Shown here: one piece after another, positions 1 through 13,763 of the stretch
How the letters are laid out: every line of letters starts with the position of its first letter
Position numbering within the stretch: the first letter of the stretch is position 1
Assembly (NCBI GenBank): GCA_023105745.1
Contig: JALGQZ010000009.1
Coordinates: 42,217,359-42,281,358, forward strand
Direction of reading: 5' to 3'
From: Austropuccinia psidii
Taxonomy: Eukaryota > Basidiomycota > Pucciniomycetes > Pucciniales > Sphaerophragmiaceae
Length of the DNA: 64,000 nucleotides
The notes under the pieces: generated by a model
The model's database searches: none
The model's input: only the letters and a program-made list of their open reading frames with translations
What the model was told of the DNA's origin: nothing
Made by a program: the position numbers and the translations under genes

Positions 1-3000
1 TTTAAAAAAATAGGCCACTTATGTGTTTTGGCCATAAATTGGTAAAAACATGTAAGGGCTTATGTGTGTTTACCAACACCCTTTTTTTATTATGAGAGAA
101 ATCGCCAATTTGTGCACCATAATTTGGTTCTTTGGATAAATAATTTAAATTTTTAATTTATTTTTCATATGAAAAACTTCTTTGGTTTTTCATAATCAAA
201 AAATTTCAAATTTTTCAGCTTTGTATTGATATTCTCTTCATAATAATTGGCTATGAGGTATTTACTCATAAAATGTACAGTTGAATTTTTTTCAAATTTT
301 AAAAAGAAATCATTTATGGTGGAAATTTTGATTCTATAATTTGTATCTTGTACCAAATATAAAATATGTTCTTCTATCATATTTCATGCTAGCCCGATTC
401 AGTTTTCATAATCTTGTATTTCAGAGATAACTTCTCAGATATTTAAATACAAAAGTTTTCTTTTATTCAAGTTTTCAACAAATACAATTTTAAAATTCAA
501 TTTCCAGACATAAAAATTATTGAAATGGATTAATGTAACATCTATGAGCTATTTCTCTTTTTTTTGATATTTTCAGTAATCATTTCTATATACCATAATA
601 AGTCAGTTTTAAAATAGGTTTTATTGAAAAATGGCTTTTAGTAATAAAGTTCTGAGGTGATATTAATTATTATGTGAAAATATAATAAAAGAAAGAAATA
701 TAATGGATTTACTTTTCTAGCTTGATTACTATTAGACTCAGAGTATTTTCAATTTATTCATTAAAATGAATTATCAAAAAAAATTTTTGATCTGAAAAAG
801 AATAGATTATATTCTCAGGTTTTTTGATTGAGGGCTATCTGTTCAAGCTCAAATCCTCAATTTTAATTTGATTAACAAATAAGATTTGAAGCTAAAATAA
901 TATTGGAAATTATTTTCATTGCAACTGAATACATTCTAAGCTTAAATAAAAGACAAATGATATGTTTAATATTTATTCTATTTGTCTCATGTGATAAAAC
1001 AGTTTTTTTGAATGTAAAAACTTTAAAGGTATAATATTGAGAATATATTTCTAAATTTATTTTTTTATGTCTTTTTTGCACTGATTGAGAAGATATCTTT
1101 CAAAAATTTAAACAAATAGATTCAATAATTTATTTCCTACATTAACATTAAACTGAAACAAGGTTAATCAAGTTCTCTCAGATTCTCTGTATTACAAAAG
1201 ACATTTTTTAAAGCTGCATTCAAAAATGAAATTATTAAATCTTAATTGAATAACTATTTTCATCAAAAAAGGCATTTGAAATTGTATTTTAATGTTAAAA
1301 TGAAAATCTCATTTGAATTTGAATTTTAATTTGCATTATTTTTGTGCTGAAAGTTATACTTTCAAAAATAGTTTCATGATAAATGAAATCTCTAAAGCTT
1401 CCTTTCAAAATGTTGCTTTTATGGGTGAAAAAATTCTCAATTTTCTTATGAAAATAGAATTCAGATTAAAATAACTTATTATAAATAATAGAAAAACCAC
1501 AAAGGAAGAACTCCTTCCTTTAAAAATGAAATTTCTAATAAAATTATTTGTTTTCAAAAATTATTTTGAAAAAAACCTGTTTTGGTGTGTATGTTTCCTA
1601 TAAATCTAATTTGATTTGAAAGAAACTTCTTAATTCAATTATTCATTTCTGGAAGAAGGTTTTTCCAAAATTATTTTTGGTATCAAACTTTTTTGAGAAT
1701 TTCTCTCACTGAGGTTTAAATCTGAATTTTTTTGATTTCTTTATTAATAATATGTAATTAATTTTTCTTGAAGATTGTTATCTGGGACCATGTTTATTTG
1801 GTACTTCTTTTCAAGATTGTTATTTTTTAAAACAAAGATCAAAGAGGATTATTTATGAGTTCATTTTCTCTGAATTCCATCTTTCCAGAGCTTAATTTCA
1901 AAAACAATTTTAAAACCAGTTTGATTTGAGTAAAACTACATAACCAAAACAGAATTTCAAAACACAGTTTTACTTTTTATTCTATCCAAAAACAAAATTT
2001 CAAGATTAGTTTCCAAAATTCTTTCTTGAAATTGCATTTATTATTATTAGAGTTTTAGAAATTCTTTATATCAAGAATAAATTTGTGATATTTTTTTTAA
2101 TGTTTCATTTTTGGAATGAATTCTACTGAAATATTGAAATTTAAAAATGGAATTTATACTTGAAAATCAATTTGAAAAATTACTTTTAGGTATGAACACA
2201 TTTGTAAAAAAAAAATTGATTATTACTTTAAAAAGTAAATATTAGTTTGTTTTTAGAAACAATTTCAGCCAATGTATTGGGATGAATATAACTGTTATGA
2301 TTTTTTTGCATTAAAATTGTGAATTTGACCATTTTTCATCTCATGGCCAATCAGATCTGTTTTGTATCTTATGTATTTGAAAATAAGTTTGATCATTATT
2401 TTTAGCTTTCCTTTCAGAGTCATAATTTAAAACCCTTGAAAATAATTTGTTTCACTCCTTTATTTAAAGCAAATTTCCTTTCTATAATTGGACTCTATAT
2501 ATCTATTATATTCATTTTGAGATCAACTCAATCCTTATAATTTTGTTTTTTTAAATTGAAAATGTGAATTTCTCAAGATGAATTTCACCAATAAAGATGG
2601 ATTTGTAATTTCTCTTATTGTTAATAGATATTTAAAATAATTTTTATTCAAAAATTAATTTTGTGGAATCATTTTAATCTAGATATACATCTATTTTTTC
2701 TCAAAATATTCTCTTATATTATCTATTTCAGAATACTTTGCTTTGATATCATTTTTATTTAAAACATTCTATAAATTATTTTATTTAATTTTCCTTTTTA
2801 TAATTATTTTGATAGAAAAAAACAATATTCAAATCGACAATATTTAAATTGATTTCAAATTTCATTTAAAACTCCATTTTGGAAAGCCTCTCAAGTAGCA
2901 ATATTTTTGGAAGTATTCTTCTGAAAAAACACATATTCTGAATTCTTTTGATTAAAAATATGTCAAAAAATATATTTTCAAGTTATTTCCATTTTAGAAT

Positions 3001-3640
3001 AGATTATTGATTATTCATTGTGATATAATATTTTTCCATTGATAATCAATCCCCAAGTTTCTCATTTGAAAGTATATTTAAAATTTGATATCATATATCA
3101 ATTTCAAATAAGTTCTATAATTCCTGTATATATCAGACTACATTTTCAAAGCTTATTATACTTAATGAGTTTTTTCTATAATTTTTTTTCTGATAGCTTT
3201 TTTTAGTATACTTTGAATTTCAAAATGCATTTTTATGTTAAAATAGATCCTTTAAACATATTTTTCAAACCATCTTGATTCTGAAATACATAATTTTCCT
3301 CTAAAAAACTATTTAAAATCAGTTTTATTGAGTATAGACTATTCAATTTTTTTTAAAAATGTAAATTTCCAAAAAAAAATCATTTAGAAATACATTATTC
3401 AATTTATTTATTTTTAAAATTATGTGTTATCATATTTTTTTTATTTATAATTTTAAAAATATTTTTCTTGAAAAAACTGACTTATTATGAAACGTTGAAA
3501 TAATTTTTCCTTGTATCAAAAGAAGCTCAAATTTGATTCATTTTACTTCAAGGTGAAAAAATTGAAATTTAAAATCAAATTCTTCAAATAATTCAAATCA
3601 ATTTTTTTTCAATAACAGTGCTTTTCTTGAAGGCCTCCAT
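1..3640. other. AT-rich DNA without supported genes
   Basis: The stretch is very AT-rich, with many short runs of A and T and frequent variants of TTTCAAAA and TTTTGAAA. Only ORFs of about 70 codons occur, with no recognisable motif, no convincing intron-exon series and no RNA gene that I could find. It could be the decayed remains of old transposons. I see nothing to annotate in it. Confidence 0.6.
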
Positions 3641-6600
3641 AAGTATTTATAATCGGAACCCGGACTGTAATATTAAATAAATTTATGATAACATGTGGGA
3701 AGGAATGGAATAAATTGAGCCCATATTTTAGCTTTTGAGAGATCTATGAGGAGAATTTCAAACATGTTTTCAAACAAGTACTTTGGTCCTATCTTTTCAT
3801 CACTCTATTTGTGAAGAACTAATTCAATTTGGAAGCAAGAACTAATCCCAATTGGGCTATTTACTTCACTTCCATGGCAGAAAAATTATACAAATAGAAT
3901 TAATTATAATCTTGAAACAATTATTCTCTAATCTTGTTCATATTATATCTATAGCACCACAAGCTCATTCTTACACAAATGAGGATATTAGTAGACTTTA
4001 GTCAAAATTATTCCAATTTCCTTATTTCTTAATACTATTAATATTCTGAATGACTAACTTGGGATCAATCTATTAATGTATCTTAGACAACCATTTCAAG
4101 CGCAGAAAATTAGAAACACTAAATACTTGTCATGAAATTCTCAAATTATCAAAAATTATCCAATGGAACGATTTGGGGCCTGTTTAGTAACTAATTACCA
4201 GGAGCATTAATTCATAAGTTTTTTTTCCAATAATTTTCCTATTTCTTCTGATGAGTATATTATTGCATATTGTAAGGTTTTCCAATTCTAATTTTTCACT
4301 TTCAATACATATAACTACTCAAATATTTTTCAGAATAAAACTCCTATAGACCATCTCTCAATCCCTGTTTCTATATCACATAGAGATATTTATCTATACC
4401 CTCCTCATCTTCTGAGGTAGATCAGTTGTTCTTGCAGAAAATTCAAATTGTGACTCAAAGAAGACCACTAAATGACAAAAACAGCCCTCATTTACCTTTT
4501 TTTAAATATTGATCTCATCAGTAACATGGAACTCTTAATTCTATTTAAATAATTAGGTCTTCTAATGATGTGTTTTCAAATTTAAGACCCATACATTATT
4601 TTGGTCCTCAAATTTTTCAATATAATTTTTAATTTCAATTTTTCTTGGATAAATGAATGAAATTTTTTTTATTAATCTACTTTAATCCGGCTGAATAGTT
4701 TTATTTTGAATGGCATATGAAGTAATCAATCAGTAGCTTCTTTAACTGCTGATAATAATTCAGTTTCTGGGTACTCACAGTCCCTTGGGGGTGCTGTAAG
4801 TATTTTATTAAGTATAAACTCTTAAATGGCAGGTCAGTTCATGTATTAAGCTCAAATTAACCTTAATTCAGGATCTTACCCCCTGTACTTAGATTATTAT
4901 TCACCTTTTCCACTTAGATATAATTTTGGAAGATCCTCAGGAGCTCCAGCCCTTGGACTCCCCTTCAAATAAAAACACATGACCCCATATTTTGGAATTT
5001 TCAAGCCCAATTTAATCTCAACCAACCCAGAGCACCTACACTGATCCCCTTTGGTCTTGTTTGAAATTCAATTATACTCCATTTACCAAGCAAGATCTTC
5101 CAACAACAGCTGGTTCATTGGTTGGTGAACGTCCCCTCCAAACCTCAAATACTTCTATTAACCTTAATTGTGAGTATTTGTGCTAGTGCAATTGGTGAGT
5201 AAAATATTTCAATTAATTCGTAACATATGAAAATAGATTACCTTCAATTTTTCTCTATCAATGGTCCCCCATGTTGAAAACGAGCATATTCAATATGTGC
5301 TATTTTTTGTTTCCTCTGAGGTGGACATCATCAATTGAATAAATTAGGTTTTCGAATTTCTTTCCCTCATAGTTAGAAATGAAGTGATAAAACTTCCATC
5401 CTGTATCATATATGTTAGCTTCCTCATGAAGAATTTATGAAAATAAATACATCAGAACCCCAAATAATCATTTCCTCATATCACCTAGACAGACTAAATA
5501 CTGAATGTGATCCAATCAAAAAGCCCTTAGGAAAAAATAATCTTGTGAGGTTAATGAAAAACACTTATATTAAATCATAACTATAGGAGGAAAAAGGGAA
5601 TTAAATTCTTCCTCAGTTTACAAATTTCACCATGAGTCATCCATCATTTTTAATTACAGAGATTCTGTTATCATTGAAATTATTTTGTCATCCTTTTCTC
5701 TTTCAAAGAAGGCTATTTCTCTTCAAGTCACCTGGGATGAAATTTGATATTAAAACCACTTTATTTACCAATTCAACTATTGTGGATTTCAAATATGAAT
5801 CATTGGTAGGATCTTGTATAATTTAAATAAGCAATGTATCTGCTTCCCTTGTTTTTACAAGTCCTTTCTGAACTGAGCTCATGGAGCTGCATATCCCAAG
5901 TAAGATAACAAAATTCAAGGATCCAAGATGGATCTGAAACAATTTATTATTTATGAAGCTATTTCATCTTCACAAATTGACTTTCCTATAATTGAAGACC
6001 ATAAATTTTGTTCCATGCTTCAAAACTTGACCCCTCAATTCATCTGGTCCACTTTTCAACAAATTTCTTAGATTTAAGAGCAGAAATACTAAAGCCAAAA
6101 AAACGAACTTCTTTATTTCCTAAAAGGATTACCTGAAAAAACTCTGATATCATGTACAATTATCTCACAGACCACAAAAGACAAATGCCAATGTTATACA
6201 GCCATGTTTATTTAATGGACCAGTGATAGAGAATACAATTTCAGTTTCTTATTAATTTCCTTTGATATTATTAAAGGTTCACTAAGGAAACAAATTAGAA
6301 GTCTTTATTTGTGGATTAAATGAGGAGACATTTCTAATTGATATTCTGTACTCAATAACTGGTGGGAATCAATTTAATAAAATCAACATGATGCTGCATC
6401 TACAAGAGGAAGTTGTGGAACTTCCCAATTAGGAGAGATAAAATCAATGTTCCATCCATTCCATTTTCCTGGTGGTAAAATAATTTCTCATCTCAATAGG
6501 TCAACTGCAACTTTAATACTACATACTTTTCAGTTATTAATTGGGCAAAAATAAGCTTCCAAAGGAGGAGGGTCCTTATAATAGTTACTCTCCCATTAAG

Positions 6601-8160
6601 AATGCTAAATCTCTGTCATTTTGATATTCTTATTTTGAATGATAGCTCATGGCTTTTTGTTTTTCATCTCTTAAACAGAAGAGAATCCAATGCCACCTTT
6701 CTCCTACTTCGCATAAATTCCATATACTAATTATAGTGGAAAACCAAAACACATATTTGCATTACTTGATGGGGGAAAATGAAGCACCAACTGTTATTTC
6801 TTTTCCTTCCTCCCCTACATATAATAGGAAAAAACTGACCAGGAGAATCACCACAAACCAAGCCCTATTTGATCTTTCCTCTCATATCCATGCATTGACC
6901 AAGCAACAGCTTATCTTTATAAAAATTTAATATATAAAAACCTGGATCCCAATTTACTTCCTCTGTTTTTTTAAAAAAAAAAGAGATACTTGAAACAGAC
7001 TCATCAGGCACAAAATCTTAAAAATATAATTCAACTTTATACTCAAACAACCAATGGTTCAGCCTTTCCCTGACTGACAAGAACTAGGAGGAAATGGAGT
7101 GTATGGAACTGATCTTGGAAAGAGTTAATAACCTACCAAGCGCCTAGTTCTACCAATATTTCACTCCGTCATCAAGAAATTTTCAGCTGAAGCATCACAA
7201 AAATGGGAAAATGCATGTCACAAAATCATCAAGAAACTTAATCTCAGGAGTATACCATCCTAACATTGGATCCATATACATATTCCCAATCACCTCACCC
7301 ATTCTATTTATCCCCACTACCTTTGAAAAATTAACCTCACTGTAAAATCCTGAATATGTATGATATTTAATTTCAGCTAACACCATCTGTAATTTCATAC
7401 TCAGGAAACATTAATGAGGTGTTTCTTTATCTCAAAAATAATCATCCAATTATTCAAGGAAAAGACATATCAACATGCTGGAAAGTAAGTATTCCTGCTC
7501 TCCTCTTTCAGACCTTCTATCTAACTCTTCATGGAGATCTCTTATTCAACTAGTGGGATATCATTACTGGCACATCTCCTGATTTAGGAAAGATTTCCCT
7601 TCATTACCTCAAACTTAGTTCAGAAAGATTTCTCACATAATGGTCACTTAGTTTCTCCTGCACATGCATATATGGAGAGAAAGGCAATTGAAAATCTCTG
7701 ATGTCTGAAAGAGTGGCTTAATCATAAAAAAAATAATACTTTCCAAATTATTGTGAATTCATCAGTTTTAATAGCTTCATAAAACTATCTGTAGTGTAAT
7801 ACAAATATATGAAATAATTCAGTTGAATGAAGTTATACCAATTGATCTCTTATTTTTTATTAGATTGGGCCAAACTTCAATATGCAACATCAACTCCCCT
7901 TAACTAAAGAAAATTCACATATAGACGTGCATTTTTTTATTGTGTCCATGAGGAAAATAATTGTTCCATAGAAACTCCCTGAAAAAAAAACATTTTGCAA
8001 GGGTGGAATTGAGGTTCCTTAGATTGAGGCTCCACCTTCAGGATTGAAAAACCTACTGGAATGACTCCTTTGGCAGATGATTTGACATTTGAATGGGGTA
8101 CACCCCATAATGGACAGACAGGAAGATTCTTCCCTGTGTGAGGTAGGATTGATCTTGTGT
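3641..8160. other. intergenic DNA, no supported gene
   Basis: Base composition is a little less extreme than to the left, and a few ORFs of 64-99 codons occur (for example 5632-5826 and 6649-6930 on plus, 7195-7398 on minus). None shows a family motif, and neighbouring frames do not join through plausible splice sites. The segment may contain degenerate transposon coding sequence, but I cannot name one. Confidence 0.5.
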
Positions 8161-8211
8161 TAGAATGCAAACTTGTTTTGAAATCTCTGTATATACTACA
8201 CAATATTTCAA

Positions 8212-8273
8212 TGCAGTATGAATCAGTGTTGTCCATGCAGTTAGCTAACTACTGCAGGAATTTCATTGCAGTA
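8212..8273. repeat. left cluster of TGCAGTA/TACTGCA heptamers (candidate hAT subterminal repeats)
   Basis: Three exact copies occur in 62 bp: TGCAGTA at 8212-8218 and 8267-8273, and its reverse complement TACTGCA at 8250-8256. A near copy (TGCAGTT) starts at 8235. The same heptamer is clustered again at 43377-43606, beyond the other end of the broken hAT transposase gene. hAT elements are known to carry short subterminal repeats bound by the transposase. Assigning this role here is inference, and no terminal inverted repeat was located with certainty. Confidence 0.4.
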
Positions 8274-9392
8274 ATTTATATAGTTCAAACTGCTTACATT
8301 TTGAAAATAACCTGTTGCAAAACTTATTCTAAGTTACTGAAGATTCTGTCTCTGTTAACTGCTAACTTATTATTGACCATTTTCCAATCTCATTTTATTT
8401 AATATCCTCACAAATCATTGTACCATAAGCTTTCCTTCTTGTTTCCACCAATCCAATAGTAACCATATATAATCTACTCTCCAATCATCATTTTCTAACA
8501 CTTCAATTTTACTTAAAACAATTTAGTGGATCTATAATCATCAAACTATACAGAACTGGTTTCTTGGGCTGATAATCAAATGCAGTGGGCCTTGTAGATT
8601 AATTGGTCATACTCAATCCAAAATGCTAACCATTTGAGGAAAAATAGGAAATATGTAATCTTTGAAGGTGAGTCTAAATGTCATTGAATAACAGTCAAAT
8701 ATATCTCCAAAATTATAACTACTGAATTGAGCTCGTTTTTTTGTTATGCCTAGCTATCATATAAAATTATCAATAATATTTTTTTATAAGCTTAATTGGT
8801 CCCCTAAATTATTTTTTAGTGTGTTTCTGATTAATATGAAGAAACAACCCATACCTGAATCACCTCATGACTCAGAAAAAAGATGAAATCTTGATTCTTG
8901 ATGTGAATTACCAGCCAATTCAAGAATAAATGATTGAGATAAATAAAGCATAAGTAATTTATTCAGGTTATTGTAATAAGTATCATAGATAATCAGTATA
9001 AAACTATTTTAGGATTATTCCAATAAAAAGATCTCTCAATTGACCAATTATTTAAAGATACATAATTTATTAACTGGAAAATTAAACCTCCTAATAGCTA
9101 ATAACTACCCAAAGAATTTGGGAGGAGGCTTGGCAACAGTACCAATATAAATATCAATTTCATCATTTCACTGAAACCATGAAAATTTCTGGGCACAATT
9201 TTTCAAACCTTAACAAAAATTGCATAACTTTCAACGCATGCTTTAGAGCTTGGGAAAATCAGGCTCCAGCAGCTATCAATACTACTATTAATTATCAGAT
9301 CACAACAAATGTCAGCACAAGCTGGTTCTTGGGATTATTTAGAAGGAACTCCCTTTCTCTACTTTTGATGGGGGTTATTAAAGGAGGCGTGC
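8274..9392. other. 5' part of the degenerate hAT element, no coding sequence recognised
   Basis: This lies between the left heptamer cluster and the first recognisable hAT transposase codons. A 72-codon frame at 9179-9397 could be a degraded amino-terminal part, but no BED zinc finger or other hAT amino-terminal motif is visible. The rest is AT-rich and unassigned. Confidence 0.35.
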
Positions 9393-10907
9393 CTTGAACT
9401 TGTCCCCAGTTTTGAGTGGCCTTGGCACCAGGTGGTTTCCTCACTTTTTAACCGATTTTATTATCAATTCAAGGGGGATTTTATCAAATACTTGGCTGAC
9501 TTACCTGAAAATCAGATGATCTCCTTCTCAATTGATTCATGGACTTCTAAAGACATAGGTTCTTGTTCTTTTGAAATATTTATCAACTGGCCAGACCTGA
9601 ATTCTTTAGTCTTCAAAAGTAATCTGTTATCCTTTGAAACAATCACTGGTTCTCATTCTGGGGAAGCCATGGTACAAAGTTTTTGGGATTCCCTCAAGGT
9701 GGGTGGAATATTGGATTGAGGTTATACAATTACATGAAATAATGCATCAAACAATTTGAAGATGTTCAGAACTTTAGACACCAAATATAAATCAGTTGGT
9801 CTGACTTGGCCACATGCACCTTTCTTTACTCAAAGTTCATTTCATGTAATGTTGTTATTGGAAAAAGAATTTCTCTCTAAATTGATTCAGATCAGCCAAA
9901 AAATACCTGGAATACTTTGAACTATGAATCTTTACCAATAAATACCCAATTGACAATGGTGAAGACCAAGAATTTTTACTAATTCCTACTAAGGCTATGT
10001 CTCATTTTTATTATGAGAGTTAAGCAAGCAAGGAATTGTTGTTCTTTTTTTAGGTTTAATCCAGGAATTAAGATTTTCTACCAAGAGATCTAAAAACTAT
10101 ACCAATTGCATTTTTAATGACCCTATTTTGGAAACCCAACATCAAGGCCAAGCCAAAGTCTAAATAAGTGAATTGGCCACAGTAGTACTACCTCCCAATC
10201 ATAAGTCACCCTTTTCATAATTAAGACATAATCTTATTGACCAAACTTTATGATGCTCAGGTGCAAAGTTCATAGTGAGGATTTCTAAAGACTTTTGTTC
10301 TCATATTTGTAACACAAACAAGCAATGTTACCTGTCTAGAAAACTCCATGATAAGACTATATATCTGCAACTAATTACCCTCAGTATTCCTGTAACCATA
10401 TGGAGTTTTTTTACAAAAAATTCAAAGGCTTATCTTACTCAAGACCCCTTTACAGATATATATGTAAACACTAGAGGGATGCCCTTACCTACTTTTGGAA
10501 GAAGATTGGGCCTCCCTGGTCTTCATTGAATCTATCCCTGACCTCTCAAATAACTCATGCAACATATGTTCAAAACACTTAGTGAGACCTTTCTTCACTT
10601 CCATATGTGAATTTTAGAATAATTAGGGAAAGAGTACAATACCAACATGTTTTTCTTCCTGCAAGGCTGGTTTCTGGAAAATGAAGAAGTACCTTGATTA
10701 CAAAGTTGCAACAAAGGATTCAATAATAGCATTCTTTTTGAACCCAATTTACCATCAAAAAATTTTCAAAGAGAAAGGAATCCCAAATGAGAAATCTGAA
10801 AAGGCTTGAAACAACTTATGGCTGAATATTATTCTTTGAATGCTACTTTGGAGGAGGACTCAGCTCATCTAACTGACCTTCTTATCAAAGGGTCCAGCCA
10901 TGAAAAT
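9393..10907 (+). pseudogene. hAT transposase pseudogene, left part (interrupted at 10907)
   Basis: This is the remnant of a transposase that excises and inserts hAT DNA transposons. From 9393 one frame reads through a typical hAT core: a segment around SFSIDSWTSKD (a D-containing RNase H-fold strand), then the ITGSHSGEAM segment, ending at a stop at 9717-9719. The middle is degraded by stops and frameshifts. Recognisable hAT sequence returns at about 10664 (FWKMKKYLDYKV) and 10812-10907. The last codons (SSHEN) run exactly to the LTR that begins at 10908. The frame resumes after that insertion at 42604. Similarity to hAT is strong, and the pseudogene status is clear. Confidence 0.75.
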
Positions 10908-11770
10908 TGTAAGATTTGTCTATGAAACTGCTGATAATATTACTATTGATAATTATTACTATGACTGTTCTTATGAAATATAATAATGAAGATTATTATA
11001 ACCACAATTAATTAATTGATTAATTAATTCTTTTACTTTTTATAAATTACTAGTGATTATAACAGTAAGAAGTGATTTCCTGAAAGAATAAATTACAAGA
11101 AGTATTTAATAATAAAATCATTTTAATATATAATTATCTTTTTAAAAAATAATTTTAAATATAATTTGTGAAGAAAACTATTAATAGAGAAAAAATTTAA
11201 GAATTAAGTAAAACCACTCACTAATACTCAAATAAAACCTTGAAAAGAATTGGTAGAGAGATTTGATGGATAATTCTTGGATTAAAAGGATCAAAATTGA
11301 TTTATAAAAGTATTACAACAAATTATTGTTTATTTCTATCATTTCATGTCTTTCTGATTATTTTGAAAGATTTAACTAATACTTACTTGTTGGTAATAAT
11401 TGTATGATTGGATAATAAGATGATCTGGAAAATACAGCATGAGGAGGCCTCTTTTAAGTCAACAACATCTCACAGAGGCATGCCATGGAACAAACTGAAG
11501 AACCTGTGAGTGAGAAAACAATAATCCTTTTTGGATTATTGATTGAATCATCTGTTGTCACATAAGATTATCATAAATACATAATTAAGGATTTTATGTG
11601 ACTACCAACCCATTTATGGTTAAAAATAAAATGATTAAAAACTTTAAATATTCTTTTTTTTCAAAATAAACATAAATTTCTCAAAGTCATCAATTTTATT
11701 GTAAATCCTATCAGAGGTTGTAGTTTCTGTGAATTTTTGAAGATTCAGTGTTTCACATGGAAGCATCAAA
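10908..11770 (-). repeat. older solo LTR (family O), left half
   Basis: It begins TGTAAGATTTGTCTATGAAAC, a diverged form of the family M LTR terminus (TGTAAGGTTTGACTATGAAAC). It is cut at 11770 by the insertion of the M array and resumes at 41672, ending GGTTCACA at 42601. The two halves make an LTR of about 1.8 kb. The flanks are AAAAT (10903-10907) and ACAAT (42602-42606), a 5-bp target-site duplication with one mismatch. No internal region is attached, so it is a solo LTR left by LTR-LTR recombination. Orientation is taken from the M family. Confidence 0.7.
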
Positions 11771-11775
11771 AATGG
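11771..11775. repeat. target-site duplication AATGG, left copy, of the M array
   Basis: AATGG directly precedes the first LTR base at 11776 and is repeated at 41667-41671 directly after the last LTR base. Five-base duplications are usual for Ty3/Gypsy integrase. The pair brackets the whole 29.9-kb array, which shows that the array derives from one insertion. Confidence 0.85.
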
Positions 11776-13616
11776 TGTAAGGTTTGACTATGAAACAATA
11801 AGTAAAAATTACTAATATTTTACTTATTGTACTATGAATGTCCTTATAAATGAAATAAATAAGATAAAAATAATTATAAAAATAAAGAATTATTATAATT
11901 AAGGCGTAAAAATAATTATATTATCAATAAAATATAATAATATAATTTATATTATAAATTATAATATAATAAAATAAATATATTAATATAAAATAATTAA
12001 TATATTTAATGGCACTTTATTATTGCTACAAACAAATAATAAAGGCGTAAAAAATTGTTTTTTATTAATAAAAAACAATTAATAACAATAATATTACTAA
12101 TATTAAAGTTATAAATTAATATAAATACTATTGATATTAATTAAAGAATTATTAAGAGAATAATATAGAGAAAATTATTATAATAAGAGAAAATAACCTA
12201 ATTTTAACACTTAATATAATAATTTTGAGATATTTTACGCCAAATAATGTAAATACAACTTATCCAAATTGTATTTAAAATAAAAAATAGAGAAAATTAC
12301 AAATATTCTTGATTTTTACGTGGAAATGAGTTTTAGAGAGATTTTTAACAAAAACAATTAAATAAATGATTTAATCACGTCAAAATTGATGATTATAATA
12401 AGATGATCTTTGGTCTTTAATAATATAAAAGTTCTATATGTAAAGAATAAAGATATTACCTTTTTAATTGTATTAATTTAATGTTTTTGATGCGTCTGAG
12501 GGGAAAACAGAGTAAAAAGAGCTCTATTTATAGTAAATACCTCCCTCCTAGAGTCCAACAGGCTTCTAGTAGACGTGTACTGATCATATCCACTGGAATT
12601 GATCAATATTTTAAGGTTTGGTGATGATTACATCATGATAAAACCATATTACATCATTATTACACCATTATTTAGAGTTATCACTATAACTCTAGGTTTA
12701 ATGACGTCAAAGACTTGGCAGAAGCCCAAATTTCGTTGATTTTATTAGTTTTAATCATAAACTAATAGTATTCACCAATTATATCACTCATATAACTGTT
12801 AAACTTAATTTAAGGTTACAGTGAGTGATCATAAATGATCAAATTAAGCTCAAATTTGATCCTTAATAACCTTTAAGATTTACACGCTACAGCAATTCAG
12901 AGAGTTAATTCTAATAGCTTGGCATAACCTTATTATTCTTCCAAGAGCATTTCATCACATCATCAAAACTCTATTTTTGATGATTTTTCTTGTAACTCAT
13001 CTTTTCTGTCAAAATTGAATATTTTAAACTTCAAACTATGATTTCAAGGGGTTATACCTTGAATATTATAATACAAAATACATCATTCTTCACGAATGAA
13101 CTAGTAGAATCCAACTGTCTCCTTCTTTTTTTTTAAGTTTGGACCACTTTCACAACAAAGTGGTCAACAGCTCTGTTGATTTTAATCAATAATTCCTTAC
13201 AGGTTTTAACCTTGTTTATAACTTGTGAAATAAACTTCATTTCTGTATTCCTACAGTAATTACGTGATGACTTTATTTTTGGTTCATCACTCTATCATGC
13301 ATAATTCAAGAGATATTTGCTAAAATCCTTGAATATATGCGTTGACCAAAAAAGTGCATATATTCAGGTTAATTCCTTAAGTATTGATTTTGAAGCTTAG
13401 CTTATTAATTGTTTTATGTGTGGATTCTTATGGAGAATCTAATGATAGCATTTATTTTACATGTTGCTTCATTAGGTTTTGAAATAAATAAGGATCTGTG
13501 TCTTTTATAAGGTATTATTACTTATAACTTACTAAATATTGACTTTACAGATATGCCATAAAAATGGTATATGTATATTTTACCATGGGGAATCCATTGG
13601 TGTAATTTATTTCAAA
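11776..13616 (-). repeat. family M LTR copy a, truncated
   Basis: It aligns from TGTAAGGTTTGACTATG with LTR b at 21729 onward, with few differences. It stops at 13616, at the position equivalent to 23534 in LTR b, so about 147 bp of the outer end (through GGTTCACA) are missing. Sequence from the end of P pol follows directly. It is the 3' LTR of the M1 unit. A TATA-like TATAAATA (minus strand, 12525-12532) is present. Confidence 0.85.
12525..12532 (-). promoter_or_regulatory. TATA box of family M LTR copy a
   Basis: On the minus strand this reads TATAAATA followed by GAGCTC. It is repeated at 22446-22453 in LTR b and absent from LTR c because of a deletion. Position inside the LTR fits the U3/R boundary. 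The transcription start itself is not visible. Confidence 0.55.
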
Positions 13617-13763
13617 ATACCTTTTTAGGTACAGTGACCCAACTTGTGAAGATGAATGATTAGAAGAAAAAGATATACCAGAAGCTACCAAACTCCTCAG
13701 GAGATTCAGACACACTGGAAATAGCAATATTACAAAGTAATATTCTTTTTTAGGGGGAGGGAA
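13617..13763 (+). pseudogene. end of family P pol (chromodomain tail), fragment
   Basis: It matches 32264-32409 of the full P element almost base for base: the last part of the chromodomain-like segment ([10 protein letters not shown]), a few codons to the pol stop, and the polypurine tract before the LTR. The Trp codon of P is changed here to TGA, and there is a 1-bp length difference near the tract. It is joined abruptly to LTR a at 13616/13617 with one or two bases of microhomology. It is what remains of a P element after a deletion of about 8.7 kb. Confidence 0.85.

Noticed and set aside
7937..8236. 99-codon minus-strand ORF
   Set aside because: No family motif, no splice continuation, and part of it lies over the hAT subterminal heptamers.
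11880..12180. Long AT-only stretches with many inverted repeats as a replication origin or structured RNA
   Set aside because: They are ordinary parts of the family M LTR, repeated in LTR b; the palindromes are expected from AT-only sequence.
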